A stretch of DNA of 51,632 nt from Erysipelatoclostridium sp. AM42-17 (GCF_003480255.1 NZ_QUIN01000018.1:1-51632), one strand, 5' to 3'; counted from the stretch's first letter, positions 8,275-17,434 are shown. Numbers and translations are program-made. The notes: generated from the letters alone by a model not told the origin.

Positions 8275-8469
8275 ATGCCAAAAATGAAATCACACAGTGG
8301 TCTTAAAAAACGTGTAAAAAGAACAGGTAGTGGAAAATTAAAACGTAGCCATGCTTACGTATCTCACTTATCACATAACAAAACTCATAAACAAAAGAAA
8401 CATTTAGCTAAATCAGGATTAGTAAGTGCTTCAGATTATAAGAGAATTAAATCAAGATTATGTAAATAA
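8275..8469 (+). CDS. rpmI: 50S ribosomal protein L35
   Basis: Small basic ribosomal protein of 64 aa, full length for the family. The N-terminus [20 protein letters not shown] and C-terminal region KSRLCK are typical. Start ATG 8275 follows GTGGAGG. It sits between infC and rplT, 18 nt after infC, in the universal order. Expression is expected to be controlled through the upstream L20 leader. Confidence 0.97.
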   Translation: MPKMKSHSGLKKRVKRTGSGKLKRSHAYVSHLSHNKTHKQKKHLAKSGLVSASDYKRIKSRLCK

Positions 8470-8493
8470 TCTATCATATAGGAGGAAAATAGA

Positions 8494-8853
8494 ATGGCAA
8501 GAGTAAAAGGTGGATATACTACAAGACGTAGAAGAAAAAAAGTATTAAAATTAGCCAAAGGATATTTTGGAGCTAAACATAAATTATACAAAACTGCTCA
8601 TGAACAAGTAATGCACTCAATGGCATATGCTTACAGAGACAGAAGACAAACTAAAAGAGATATGAGAAAATTATGGATTGCTCGTATCAATGCAGCAGCA
8701 AGATTAAATGATATCTCATATTCTAAATTAATGCATGGTTTAAAACTTGCAAATGTTGAAATCAACAGAAAAATGTTATCTGAAATCGCTATTTGTGATC
8801 CAAAAGGATTTACACAAATCGTTGAGACAGCAAAAAAAGCTTTAGAAGCTTAA
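8494..8853 (+). CDS. rplT: 50S ribosomal protein L20
   Basis: Early-assembly 23S rRNA-binding protein of 119 aa and, in related bacteria, the autoregulator of this operon. The motifs [34 protein letters not shown] and [20 protein letters not shown] are diagnostic. Start ATG 8494 follows AGGAGG. The last gene of infC-rpmI-rplT, it is followed directly by a strong terminator. Confidence 0.97.
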   Translation: MARVKGGYTTRRRRKKVLKLAKGYFGAKHKLYKTAHEQVMHSMAYAYRDRRQTKRDMRKLWIARINAAARLNDISYSKLMHGLKLANVEINRKMLSEIAICDPKGFTQIVETAKKALEA

Positions 8854-8873
8854 GATAATAAATATATAAATAG

Positions 8874-8908
8874 GCAATGTATTCAAGGTTAATACATTGC
8901 TTTTTTTA
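8874..8908 (+). terminator. Terminator of infC-rpmI-rplT
   Basis: Perfect 10-bp stem GCAATGTATT/AATACATTGC (8874-8883 with 8891-8900, 7-nt loop) followed by seven T. Confidence 0.92.
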
Positions 8909-8958
8909 TTTCATAAATGATTGATAATGTGTAAAATAAAGATAAAGAGGTGAATAAA

Positions 8959-9378
8959 TTGAAATATAAAAGAGTAGATCACACTATTGTTGCTAGAATT
9001 GATAAAGGTGAAGAAATTACACAGCAGGTAAAAAATATTGCTTTAAAAGAAAATATTAAGTTTGCTCATGTTTCTGCTTTAGGAGCTGTTAATCAATTTA
9101 CAGTAGGTGTCTTTAAGACAAATGAAAAACAATATCATGCAAATGAATTTGAAGGTAATTATGAAATTGTTTCACTTACGGGAACAATTAATACTTTTAA
9201 CGGTGAATACTATAGTCACCTTCATATGGCAGCGGGGGATGAACAAGGAAAAGTATATGGTGGTCATCTTAATCGAGCTGTTGTTTCAGCAACTTGTGAG
9301 ATGATTATACAAATAGTAGACTGTCAAATTGATCGTTTTTATGATGAAGAAACAGGATTAAATTTATTTGATTTGTAG
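8959..9378 (+). CDS. PPC-domain (DUF296-type) DNA-binding-like protein
   Basis: 139 aa consisting almost entirely of a PPC domain, the Plants and Prokaryotes Conserved fold found in plant AT-hook proteins and in stand-alone bacterial proteins that trimerise. Supporting motifs are FAHVSALGAVNQ, the LTGTIN strand, the HLHMAAGD metal-like histidine pair and GGHL. The start is probably TTG 8959, six bases after AGAGGTG; the GTG at 8950 lies inside that ribosome site. Nine bases separate it from the downstream aldo/keto reductase, so the two are likely co-transcribed. The cellular role of the bacterial proteins is not settled. Confidence 0.85.
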   Translation: MKYKRVDHTIVARIDKGEEITQQVKNIALKENIKFAHVSALGAVNQFTVGVFKTNEKQYHANEFEGNYEIVSLTGTINTFNGEYYSHLHMAAGDEQGKVYGGHLNRAVVSATCEMIIQIVDCQIDRFYDEETGLNLFDL

Positions 9379-9386
9379 GAGGGTTT

Positions 9387-10307
9387 ATGAAATATTTTAC
9401 AATACCAAAAACAGATATAAAGGCTTCACGAATTGCTTTAGGATGCATGCGTATTGCTGATAAATCTGTTGAAGAAGTTGAAAAATTAGTACAATGTGCC
9501 TTAAACGAAGGTATTAACTTTTTTGATCATGCTGATATTTATGGTGGTGGTAAGTCAGAAGCAATATTTGGTGAAGTTTTGAAAAAACATCCAGAATATC
9601 GTAATAAAATGATTATTCAAACTAAATGTGGAATTGTTCCGGGAAAAAGATATGATTTTTCTAAAGAACATATTTTACAGTGTGTCCATGATTCGCTAGA
9701 AAGATTACATACGGATTATATTGATATTTTATTACTTCATCGTCCTGATGCTTTATGTGATCCACGAGTTGTTGCTGAAGTATTTGATCAACTGTATCAA
9801 GAGGGGAAAGTACGTTGTTTTGGTGTTTCTAACCACACACCATTACAAATTGAACTATTACAGAAATATTCAAAATATCCAATCATAATTAATCAATTAC
9901 AATTATCTATTGTTCATTCTGTGATGATTGATTCAGGTTTAAATATGAATATGAAAGAGGCTTTTGCTCAAGATAAAGATGGTGGGGTATTAGATTATTG
10001 TCGTTTAAATGAAATTACTATTCAACCATGGAGTTCTTTACAAGCCTCTTGGAGCGAAGGAACGTTTATTGATCACCCGAATTATCAAAAATTAAACGAT
10101 GTTTTATTTAATCTTGCTGATAAGTATCAAACAACAAAATCGGCTATTGCTATTGCTTGGTTATTAAGGCATCCAGCGGGGATGCAGCCTATTGTTGGAA
10201 CGACTTCAGTTGATCATCTAAGAGAAATTGTAAAAGCAAGTGATATTCAACTTACAAGACAAGAATGGTATGATTTATATTTAGCAAGCGAAAAACCTCT
10301 ACCTTAA
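9387..10307 (+). CDS. Aldo/keto reductase (YdhF-like)
   Basis: 306-aa NAD(P)H-dependent oxidoreductase of the AKR superfamily, acting on unknown carbonyl substrates. The barrel carries the catalytic tetrad in order: FFDHADIYGGG (Asp and Tyr), QTKCG (Lys) and LLLHRPD (His). The closing cofactor-binding segment PIVGTTSVDHLREI is also present. Overall resemblance is to E. coli YdhF. Start ATG 9387 directly follows AGGAGGG. It is the second gene of a likely two-gene unit with the PPC protein and is followed by a strong terminator. A second, more distant AKR lies at 37374. Confidence 0.9.
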   Translation: MKYFTIPKTDIKASRIALGCMRIADKSVEEVEKLVQCALNEGINFFDHADIYGGGKSEAIFGEVLKKHPEYRNKMIIQTKCGIVPGKRYDFSKEHILQCVHDSLERLHTDYIDILLLHRPDALCDPRVVAEVFDQLYQEGKVRCFGVSNHTPLQIELLQKYSKYPIIINQLQLSIVHSVMIDSGLNMNMKEAFAQDKDGGVLDYCRLNEITIQPWSSLQASWSEGTFIDHPNYQKLNDVLFNLADKYQTTKSAIAIAWLLRHPAGMQPIVGTTSVDHLREIVKASDIQLTRQEWYDLYLASEKPLP

Positions 10308-10338
10308 GTAAACGAATATTTCGTTTACTTTCTTTTTT
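10306..10338 (+). terminator. Intrinsic terminator
   Basis: Perfect 10-bp stem AAGTAAACGA/TCGTTTACTT (10306-10315 with 10321-10330), then a T-run; it overlaps the reductase stop codon. Confidence 0.9.
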
Positions 10339-10386
10339 TTTAAGGCAATGTATGATATAGTTAATTTAATACAGGAGGGGAGAAAA

Positions 10387-11844
10387 ATGATGAAATATCT
10401 AGAAAAACTAGCGACAAAGAAGAAAATAGTACTCATTTCTACTATTTATAGTGGATTTGTTACGCTTTGCATTTTAATTGGGAACATAAAGACTTCGGGA
10501 TCAACTTCAAATTTTAATTTATCTGATACTTCTTCTTTAGTTTCGCTAATTGGTTCAGTAGTGACTGTGATTCAAATTATTTTTTATTTATATTTAGTTT
10601 TGGTTATCATTATCACAGTGCTATCTGGTTATTATTTCTTTAAAAAGAATAAAAAGGAATATGTAATTTTAACTGAATTTATTTTGAATGCAATTAATAC
10701 TTTGTTATTATTATTGTCATTAGAGGGATTTAATGCGGCTATTAAAGTGATTAAAATGGCTATAAATGGGAATTACTCGGGATTATTTTCAGCTTATTCA
10801 TCACTAGGAGCAATGCAAAGCGCAGGACAATATATTCAATATTTTGGTTATATTTCTATTTTAGTATTTATTATTAATGTTTTTGCTATTTTAATGGCAA
10901 AAAAAGTGATTAAGGTTAATTTTGTTGATTTTGATTTTAATGAAACAAAGCTTATCGAAACAACTGATGAACCAACTATTTCTGTAGACAGTGAAAAAGC
11001 AAAAGAATTAGCTCAAGCTGGTGCCGATCAGGCTAAAGCTGGATTAGAAAAAGTAAAAGAATTTCTTAAGACAAAAAACGGTAAGATTGTTTTAGGAATT
11101 GTTGTTGCTGTTGTTGTTTTGTTTGGTGGTTATAAGGTTTATGATAACTATTTTAATAAGACAGCAATTAATATTATGCCTAAAGTTTCATTAGAATATG
11201 GGGGAGAAGATGGAACAGGTTATATTAGTGATGTTAATCCAGGAACGATAGATTATGACCACAATGATTATAATGTTCGTTCTTTCGTTAATTCAATCAC
11301 TTATGATTATAATACATCACATAAGTTAAAAAATGGTGATAAAGTAAAAGTTCACGCTGTATACGATAAAGAAAAAGCGAAAGATTTAAAACTTGATGTA
11401 AAAAATGATACGGTCACAGTAAAAGTTAAAGGATTAACTGAAAATTATGCTAAAGCTAAAGATGTACCAGAAAAGATTTTAAAACAAGCTAAAAAAGATA
11501 TTGAAGCAGAGATGAAAGATAGTTATGAAAATGATTCGTATAGTCAATATCAATATAGTTTAGAATCAGTTTATTTTGCTGGAAGCAAACTAAGAAGTGA
11601 TCATATTATTGGTATTTATAAAGTAGATGAAACATCAACATTCTTGGATGAAACAGAAACAGAAACTTATTATGTTGCTTGTTATGTAAGTGGTGTTAAT
11701 TCTGATTATTTAAAAGATGATGATCCATTTGTTTTTGCTGATACTTTATATGATGATTCATTTGAAAAAATAACTGATCCTGTAAAGGTAGAAGATGCCT
11801 TAAAGAATAAATTTAAAAATTATGATTTAACAAAATTTAATTAG
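10387..11844 (+). CDS. Membrane protein of unknown function
   Basis: Not recognised. The 485-aa protein starts at ATG 10387 after GGAGGGG. The N-terminal half has about four hydrophobic helices (near residues 15-35, 50-80, 95-120 and 155-175). A charged Ala/Lys/Glu-rich linker follows (EKAKELAQAGADQAKAGLEK), then another helix (IVLGIVVAVVVLFGGYKVY, near 235-255). The roughly 230-residue C-terminal part is hydrophilic, Asp/Tyr-rich and probably outside the cell, judging from the basic residues before the last helix. No catalytic motif is visible. It is monocistronic with its own terminator. It may be an envelope stress or assembly factor, but nothing in the sequence proves that. Confidence 0.75.
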   Translation: MMKYLEKLATKKKIVLISTIYSGFVTLCILIGNIKTSGSTSNFNLSDTSSLVSLIGSVVTVIQIIFYLYLVLVIIITVLSGYYFFKKNKKEYVILTEFILNAINTLLLLLSLEGFNAAIKVIKMAINGNYSGLFSAYSSLGAMQSAGQYIQYFGYISILVFIINVFAILMAKKVIKVNFVDFDFNETKLIETTDEPTISVDSEKAKELAQAGADQAKAGLEKVKEFLKTKNGKIVLGIVVAVVVLFGGYKVYDNYFNKTAINIMPKVSLEYGGEDGTGYISDVNPGTIDYDHNDYNVRSFVNSITYDYNTSHKLKNGDKVKVHAVYDKEKAKDLKLDVKNDTVTVKVKGLTENYAKAKDVPEKILKQAKKDIEAEMKDSYENDSYSQYQYSLESVYFAGSKLRSDHIIGIYKVDETSTFLDETETETYYVACYVSGVNSDYLKDDDPFVFADTLYDDSFEKITDPVKVEDALKNKFKNYDLTKFN

Positions 11845-11872
11845 AATGATGGAAACATCATTCTTTTTCTTT
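11844..11872 (+). terminator. Intrinsic terminator
   Basis: Stem GAATGATG/CATCATTC (11844-11851 with 11856-11863) with a GAAA tetraloop and TTTTTCTTT tail. Confidence 0.92.
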
Positions 11873-11898
11873 ACAAAGATAAAAATATTTGGTAGGAT
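11870..11898 (+). promoter_or_regulatory. Promoter of marR-type gene
   Basis: TTTACA (11870-11875), 17-bp spacer, TAGGAT (11893-11898). The operator-like palindrome begins four bases after the -10, so a bound repressor would block initiation. Confidence 0.6.
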
Positions 11899-11901
11899 AA
11901 T

Positions 11902-11915
11902 GTTCGTAACCGAAC
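11902..11915. promoter_or_regulatory. Operator-like palindrome 1 (MarR)
   Basis: GTTCG-TAAC-CGAAC, a perfect inverted repeat just downstream of the -10 of the MarR gene. The same core recurs upstream of the ABC exporter at 12405, which supports autoregulation plus control of the exporter. Confidence 0.65.
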
Positions 11916-11932
11916 AATAAGGAGTGGAAATC

Positions 11933-12370
11933 ATGTATCGTGATCCCGTAGGACATCGTATAAAAACATTAAATAATCTTATTAAGCGCTCTATTGATAA
12001 AGTGCTAGGTGGAAGACCAGATCATGCCACAATGATGCATATGTGGATTATTGGTTTTGTACAGGAAAGGCAGGAACAAGGAATAGATACTTTTCAAAAA
12101 GATATAGAAAATGAATTTTCTATTAATCGTTCTACTACATCAGAGATGTTGAAACTGATGTGTAAAAAAGGAATGATTAAAAGAGTTCCTGTTGATTATG
12201 ATGCAAGATTAAAGAAAATTATACTAACAAAACAAAGTTGTGATTTTAATAAACAGTTAGATCAAACAATGCAAGATATTCATCAAAAACTTGTTATTGG
12301 TTTAACAGAAGAGGAAATACAAACATTTATTGAAATTACAGATAAAATTATAGAAAATGTAAAACAATAA
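11933..12370 (+). CDS. MarR-family transcriptional regulator
   Basis: 145-aa winged-helix dimeric repressor. The helix-turn-helix region (FQKDIENEFSINRSTTSEML, near 50-70) is followed by a wing (RVPVDYDARLKKIILT) with the Asp-Arg pair typical of MarR wings. Start ATG 11933 is eight bases after GGAG; the in-frame GTG at 11924 overlaps that site. It is followed by a heterodimeric ABC exporter, a common arrangement in Firmicutes for multidrug export controlled by the ligand being exported. Matching palindromes lie in front of both this gene and the exporter. Confidence 0.9.
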   Translation: MYRDPVGHRIKTLNNLIKRSIDKVLGGRPDHATMMHMWIIGFVQERQEQGIDTFQKDIENEFSINRSTTSEMLKLMCKKGMIKRVPVDYDARLKKIILTKQSCDFNKQLDQTMQDIHQKLVIGLTEEEIQTFIEITDKIIENVKQ

Positions 12371-12394
12371 TCAGGATTATCCTGATTATTGTTT
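12362..12394. repeat. Perfect 15-bp hairpin between marR and exporter genes
   Basis: AAACAATAATCAGGA and its exact complement (12362-12376 with 12380-12394) with a 3-nt loop. It overlaps the MarR stop codon. It may act as a weak terminator in either direction, but the T-tract lies within the arm rather than after it. Confidence 0.7.
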
Positions 12395-12404
12395 ACAACA
12401 AATA

Positions 12405-12418
12405 GTTCGTTAACAAAC
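12405..12418. promoter_or_regulatory. Operator-like palindrome 2 (MarR)
   Basis: GTTCGTTAACAAAC is a palindrome with one mismatch and shares GTTCGTwAmC with the site at 11902. A second overlapping imperfect palindrome (12412-12427) extends it, lying 28-50 bases before the exporter start codon. Confidence 0.6.
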
Positions 12419-12454
12419 AGTTTGGTTATTTAGGAGAAAAGAGAGGAGAATAAT

Positions 12455-14185
12455 ATGGTTCGAACATTAATAAGACAAATAAAAGAATATAAAAAAGATT
12501 CGCTACTTACAATGTTATATGCTGCTTTAGAAGTTGTTTTAGAAATTATTATTCCTTTATTAATGGCAAGTTTAATTGACAAAGGAATTGAAGCACAAAA
12601 TATAAATCAAGTTATAAAATATGGAATAATGATGTTTGTTATTGCGATTGGAACATTATCTTTAGGATTCCTTGCTGGAAATCATGCAGCCAAAGCTTCA
12701 ACTGGTTTTGCTGCTAATTTAAGAGATGCAATGTATACCAATATTCAAACATTCTCTTTTTCAAATATTGATAAATACAGTACAGCCGGTTTAGTGACAA
12801 GACTAACAACAGATGTAACAAATGTACAAAATGCATACCAAATGATTATTCGTATGTGTATTCGTGCTCCAATGAGTTTAATATGTGCATTAGCGATGGC
12901 TATGATGATTAATTTAAAATTAAGTATGATTTTTGTGGTAGCCATTATTTTTCTTGTAACAGTACTTGTTATTATTATGTATCATGCAACAAAATACTTT
13001 AATGATGTTTTTCCTAAGTATGATACTTTAAATGAAAGTGTTCAAGAAAATGTTGTAGGTATTCGCGTTGTTAAATCTTTTGTTAGAGAAAAATATGAAA
13101 ATGAAAAATTTAAAAAAGCTGCTCAAAATATTTATAAGTTATTTGTAAAAGCTGAATCAGTATTATCTTATAACAATCCAGCTATGTTAGTCGCTGTATA
13201 TGGATCAATACTTATGCTTTCATGGTTAGGTGCTAAAGCTATTGTAGCTGGTAATTTAACAACAGGTGAATTAACAAGTTTATTTAGTTATATTATGAAT
13301 ATCATGATGTCATTAATGATGTTATCAATGGCTTTTGTTATGATTACGATGTCATTGGCTTCAGGAAGACGTATTGTTGAAGTGATTAATGAACAGTCTG
13401 ACTTAGTCTCACCAAATCATGCTTTAACTGATGTTAAAGATGGTTCTATTGACTTTAATCATGTTGTTTTTTCTTATAAACATGGTAGTGGAGAACCTGT
13501 ATTGAAAGATGTTGATTTGCATATTAAAAGTGGTGAAACAATAGGTATCATTGGTGGTACAGGTAGTGCTAAAAGTAGTTTAGTTAATCTTATTTCTCGT
13601 TTATATGATGTAGATGAGGGAAGTGTAGAAGTCGGTGGACAAGATGTAAGAAATTATGATCTTGAACTCTTAAGAGATGAAGTTGCTGTTGTTTTACAAA
13701 AGAATGTTTTATTTAGTGGTACAATCTTACAAAACTTAAGATGGGGTAATGAATCAGCAAGTGAAGAAGAATGTAAAGAGGCATGTCGACTTGCTTGTGC
13801 AGATGAATTTATTGAACGATTTGAAGATGGTTATCAGACTTATCTTGAGCAAGGCGGATCAAATGTATCTGGTGGTCAAAAACAAAGATTATGTATTGCC
13901 AGAGCGTTATTGAAAAAACCTAAGATTTTAATTTTAGATGATTCAACAAGTGCAGTAGATACCGCTACTGATGCAAGTATTCAAGAATCATTTAATCAAC
14001 GTATTCCAGATACAACAAAAATTATCATTTCACAACGTATTTCTTCAGTTCAAAATGCAAGTCGTATTATTGTTTTGAATGATGGTGTTGTAGATGGTTT
14101 TGATAGTCATGAACAATTATTAAAGACAAACGAAATTTATCGTACGATTTATGAAACACAAATGAAAGGAAAGGAGGAAGAATAA
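12455..14185 (+). CDS. Heterodimeric ABC exporter subunit, degenerate-site half
   Basis: 576-aa fused membrane/ATPase half-transporter of the BmrC/YheI (TM287) type, probably exporting drugs or other amphipathic molecules. Six membrane helices occupy about 1-310. The ATPase domain has Walker A GGTGSAKS (367-374), an intact signature VSGGQ, Walker B ending LDDST (Asp where the catalytic Glu normally is) and SQR in place of the H-loop His. These substitutions mark the subunit whose Walker motifs form the non-hydrolysing site, as in known heterodimeric exporters. Its stop shares one base with the start of the partner gene. The upstream MarR gene likely represses it. Confidence 0.92.
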   Translation: MVRTLIRQIKEYKKDSLLTMLYAALEVVLEIIIPLLMASLIDKGIEAQNINQVIKYGIMMFVIAIGTLSLGFLAGNHAAKASTGFAANLRDAMYTNIQTFSFSNIDKYSTAGLVTRLTTDVTNVQNAYQMIIRMCIRAPMSLICALAMAMMINLKLSMIFVVAIIFLVTVLVIIMYHATKYFNDVFPKYDTLNESVQENVVGIRVVKSFVREKYENEKFKKAAQNIYKLFVKAESVLSYNNPAMLVAVYGSILMLSWLGAKAIVAGNLTTGELTSLFSYIMNIMMSLMMLSMAFVMITMSLASGRRIVEVINEQSDLVSPNHALTDVKDGSIDFNHVVFSYKHGSGEPVLKDVDLHIKSGETIGIIGGTGSAKSSLVNLISRLYDVDEGSVEVGGQDVRNYDLELLRDEVAVVLQKNVLFSGTILQNLRWGNESASEEECKEACRLACADEFIERFEDGYQTYLEQGGSNVSGGQKQRLCIARALLKKPKILILDDSTSAVDTATDASIQESFNQRIPDTTKIIISQRISSVQNASRIIVLNDGVVDGFDSHEQLLKTNEIYRTIYETQMKGKEEE

Positions 14186-16035
14186 TGAAAGAAGGAACAA
14201 TGAAACGTTTATTAAAAATGTTATGGAGTCAATATAAAATACATTTAATTATTGTCTTTTTATGTATTGTTGGAAATGCTGTATTTAATGTACAAGGAAC
14301 AATGTTTATGCAAACTTTAATTGATGATTACATTGTCCCATTATTAAAGAGTTCTTCTCCTGATTTTAGTGGATTACTTCATGCTTTAATAAGAGTAGGA
14401 TGTTTTTATGGATGTGGAGTTATCTGTGCCTTTTCATTTAACCGTATTATGGTTTATGTAACACAAGGTTTTTTAAGAGATTTAAGAATAAATATGTTTG
14501 AACATATGGAATCTTTACCTATTCGTTATTTTGACCGTACACCTCATGGTGATACCATGTCAGTTTATACAAATGATATTGATACTTTAAGACAATTAAT
14601 CTCTCAATCTATCCCTCAACTTGTATCAAGTTGTATGACAATTTTGACAACATTTATTTCAATGATTATCTTAAATATACCTTTAACAGTATTAAGTGTT
14701 GTCATGTTGGGTGTTATGCTTGTTGTTTCTCGTAGACTAGGTTCATTATCTGGAAAATTCTTTGTTAAACAACAAAGTGATTTAGGAAAAGTGAATGGTT
14801 ATATTGAAGAAATGATTTCTGGACAAAAAGTAGTAAAAGTCTTCAATCATGAAGAAAAAGCAATTGAAGATTTTAGACAACTCAATGATGAATTGAGACA
14901 AAGTGCTTATAAAGCTAACAAGTATGCTAATATTTTAATGCCAGTAACAGTACAGTTAGGTAATATTTCTTATATTATTTGTGCAATTGTAGGTGCGATT
15001 CTTGCCTTAAATGGTCATTTTGCATTAACGATTGGTACTTTGGTTGCCTTTTTAACTTTAAATAAGAGTTTCAATCAACCAATAGGACAAATTTCTCAAC
15101 AAATTAATGCAGTTGCCATGGCACAAGCTGGAGCAAAACGTATCTTTGATTTATTAGATCAAGAAAGTGAAGATGATCAAGGAATTGTTACTTTATGTCG
15201 TGTAGAAATAGTAGATGGTCAAATGGTTGAAACAAATAAAAGAACTGGACATTGGGCATGGCGTCATCCTCGTAACAACGGTGAAGTACAATTAGTAGAA
15301 ATGAAAGGTGATATTCGTTTAGAAGGTGTAGACTTTGGTTATTTTGATGATCGTATGGTTTTACACAATGTAGATGTTTATGCTAATCCTGGTGAAAAGA
15401 TTGCCTTTGTTGGGGCAACAGGTGCAGGAAAAACAACAATTACGAATTTAATTAATCGTTTTTATGATATTCAAAATGGTTCGATTACTTATGATGGTAT
15501 TGATATTAAATTAATCAAAAAAGATGATTTAAGAAGATCTTTAGGTGTTGTTTTACAAGATACGCATTTGTTTACGGGTACTGTCATGGATAATATTCGT
15601 TATGGTCGCTTAGATGCTACTGATGAAGAATGTATAGAAGCAGCTAAGTTAGCCAATGCAGATAGTTTTATTAAACACCTACCTGATGGTTATCAAACTT
15701 TATTACGTGGCGATGGTGCTAATTTATCACAAGGGCAAAGACAGTTATTGGCGATTGCTCGTGCTGCAGTTGCTAATCCACCAGCATTAATCTTAGATGA
15801 AGCAACATCATCAATTGATTCACGTACTGAAAAATTAGTACAAGATGGTATGGATAAATTAATGGAAGGCAGAACAACATTAGTTATTGCCCATCGTTTA
15901 TCAACAATTAAAAATAGTGACTGTATTATGGTTTTAGAACAAGGACATATTATTGAAAGAGGAAACCATCAATCACTTATTAAAGAAAAAGGAAAATACT
16001 ACCAATTATATACTGGTAAAATAGAAATGGATTAA
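14185..16035 (+). CDS. Heterodimeric ABC exporter subunit, catalytic half
   Basis: 616-aa partner of the preceding gene, BmrD/YheH (TM288) type. Six membrane helices are followed by an ATPase domain with Walker A GATGAGKT, Walker B LILDEATSS with the catalytic Glu, and AHR with the H-loop His, but a signature of LSQGQ instead of LSGGQ. Together the two subunits give one consensus site (Walker motifs here plus VSGGQ of the partner) and one degenerate site. A linker at about 335-375, containing GHWAWRHP, lies just before the ATPase domain, as in the longer member of such pairs. Start ATG 14185 overlaps the previous stop (TAATG). Confidence 0.93.
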   Translation: MKEGTMKRLLKMLWSQYKIHLIIVFLCIVGNAVFNVQGTMFMQTLIDDYIVPLLKSSSPDFSGLLHALIRVGCFYGCGVICAFSFNRIMVYVTQGFLRDLRINMFEHMESLPIRYFDRTPHGDTMSVYTNDIDTLRQLISQSIPQLVSSCMTILTTFISMIILNIPLTVLSVVMLGVMLVVSRRLGSLSGKFFVKQQSDLGKVNGYIEEMISGQKVVKVFNHEEKAIEDFRQLNDELRQSAYKANKYANILMPVTVQLGNISYIICAIVGAILALNGHFALTIGTLVAFLTLNKSFNQPIGQISQQINAVAMAQAGAKRIFDLLDQESEDDQGIVTLCRVEIVDGQMVETNKRTGHWAWRHPRNNGEVQLVEMKGDIRLEGVDFGYFDDRMVLHNVDVYANPGEKIAFVGATGAGKTTITNLINRFYDIQNGSITYDGIDIKLIKKDDLRRSLGVVLQDTHLFTGTVMDNIRYGRLDATDEECIEAAKLANADSFIKHLPDGYQTLLRGDGANLSQGQRQLLAIARAAVANPPALILDEATSSIDSRTEKLVQDGMDKLMEGRTTLVIAHRLSTIKNSDCIMVLEQGHIIERGNHQSLIKEKGKYYQLYTGKIEMD

Positions 16036-16042
16036 CATAATG

Positions 16043-16076
16043 AGACTATAATTTAACATATTATAGTCTTTTTTAT
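16043..16076 (+). terminator. Terminator of exporter operon
   Basis: Stem AGACTATAA/TTATAGTCT (16043-16051 with 16061-16069) followed by T6. Confidence 0.88.
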
Positions 16077-16082
16077 TTAGTG

Positions 16083-16111
16083 TTGATTGCGCTTACAAAT
16101 GATTATATAAT
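16083..16111 (+). promoter_or_regulatory. Promoter of BceAB-like pair
   Basis: TTGATT (16083-16088), 17-bp spacer, TATAAT (16106-16111). Confidence 0.75.
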
Positions 16112-16135
16112 GAAAATATGTGTCAGGAGGAAGAT

Positions 16136-17431
16136 ATGGGTACTTTTAAGTTTTCGATGACGATATTGAAAAAAGAATTTAAGAAAAGTATTATATTTGG
16201 TTTGACTATGCTTTTTTCAATATCGATGTCATTAGTGTTTTTTGATATTATTAATAATCCTCATCTACAAGATACAGTAAAGGCAAATGGGGGAACAACC
16301 TTTGCAACAATGCAACTACCTTTTGCTTCTTCATTATCTTTTGTTATTATTTTGTTTTGTGGATTTATGATTTTCTTTGCAAATAATTTTTATTTATCAA
16401 AGAAAACAGGAGAGATTGCTATTTTATCAATGTCAGGATTAAGTAGTTTTCAATCAACTTTATATTTAATTTATCAAACCTTTGCTTTAATTTTAATAGC
16501 TTTACCTTTAGGTATACTTTTAGGACAAGGTTTAACGATTATTATGCATTATTGGATATATGATTATTTAAATATTCATGCTTCTCTTTTTTATACACCG
16601 GTGATGACTTACATTCAAACAGTTATTTTTGTATTGGTGATGATGTTTTTATTGTGTGTACTAGAAAGTGGTTTTATTTATCGACATGATATACAATCTT
16701 TATTAATGGAAAATAAGGAAATGGAGTTTAAAGATCGTCGTATTATTAAATTTCCTTATGTTGTTTATGGGATTTGTTATATAGGTGGAATTGTTATGAT
16801 GTTTACAGAACCTCACCAATCTACCTCTTATATTGTACCGACATTTTTAGGTATTTATGGTGCGATAGGTTTACTTAGATATGTTTTAGCTAAATTTATT
16901 AGAAAGTTGAAAGAAGGTCCATTACTTACTAAAAAATATGCTTTGATTTATACATCTAATTTATGTCAGTCAATTCAACAAGCCTATTTACTTGTTGCTT
17001 TATTAGTGGGTTCTATTACGTCTATGATGACTATTATTATGTCATGTAGAAATTCATATCGTGAGTTTGTTGTTGCTATTATGGGATATGTAGTTGTGAT
17101 TGTACTACTTACGGTAAGCGTCATTTATAAGTTTTTGATGGAAGCACAAATGAGAAAAGGTTTATTTTATAATTTATGGAAAGTAGGTTATACAAAGTGT
17201 GAATTAAAAAAGATTGCTAGAAATGAAGTTGTTTATTTTTACTTATCTTTATTTTTAATACCATTTGTTTATATTGTAATTATATTAGGACGTTTTGTTT
17301 ATTTTGATCATATTTCATTATGGTTTGTTTTGATGATGACGTTATTTTACATGATACCTTTAATCTTATCGACAATATTTACTTATATTCAATATAAAAA
17401 ATCTGTAATTGATACAATTCAAGGGAGATAA
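16136..17431 (+). CDS. BceB-like ABC transporter permease lacking the large outer domain
   Basis: 431-aa membrane protein of the FtsX/BceB group. Start ATG 16136 follows CAGGAGG; an ATG at 16118 lies upstream of that ribosome site. About ten hydrophobic helices are spread over the whole length, and the loop sequence KKTGEIAILSMSGLS is typical of the first FtsX half. True BceB proteins are around 650 aa with a roughly 200-residue extracellular domain that senses peptide antibiotics. Here no such domain is present. Its ATPase follows after three bases. No BceRS two-component genes are adjacent, so a role in peptide resistance is uncertain. Confidence 0.8.
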   Translation: MGTFKFSMTILKKEFKKSIIFGLTMLFSISMSLVFFDIINNPHLQDTVKANGGTTFATMQLPFASSLSFVIILFCGFMIFFANNFYLSKKTGEIAILSMSGLSSFQSTLYLIYQTFALILIALPLGILLGQGLTIIMHYWIYDYLNIHASLFYTPVMTYIQTVIFVLVMMFLLCVLESGFIYRHDIQSLLMENKEMEFKDRRIIKFPYVVYGICYIGGIVMMFTEPHQSTSYIVPTFLGIYGAIGLLRYVLAKFIRKLKEGPLLTKKYALIYTSNLCQSIQQAYLLVALLVGSITSMMTIIMSCRNSYREFVVAIMGYVVVIVLLTVSVIYKFLMEAQMRKGLFYNLWKVGYTKCELKKIARNEVVYFYLSLFLIPFVYIVIILGRFVYFDHISLWFVLMMTLFYMIPLILSTIFTYIQYKKSVIDTIQGR

Positions 17432-17434
17432 AAA

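Noticed and set aside
13553..13576. Damaged Walker A (GSAKS) in the exporter subunit
   Set aside because: Ala at this position is common in this half-transporter type and leaves the Lys and Ser; the real departures are the Walker B Asp and H-loop Gln.
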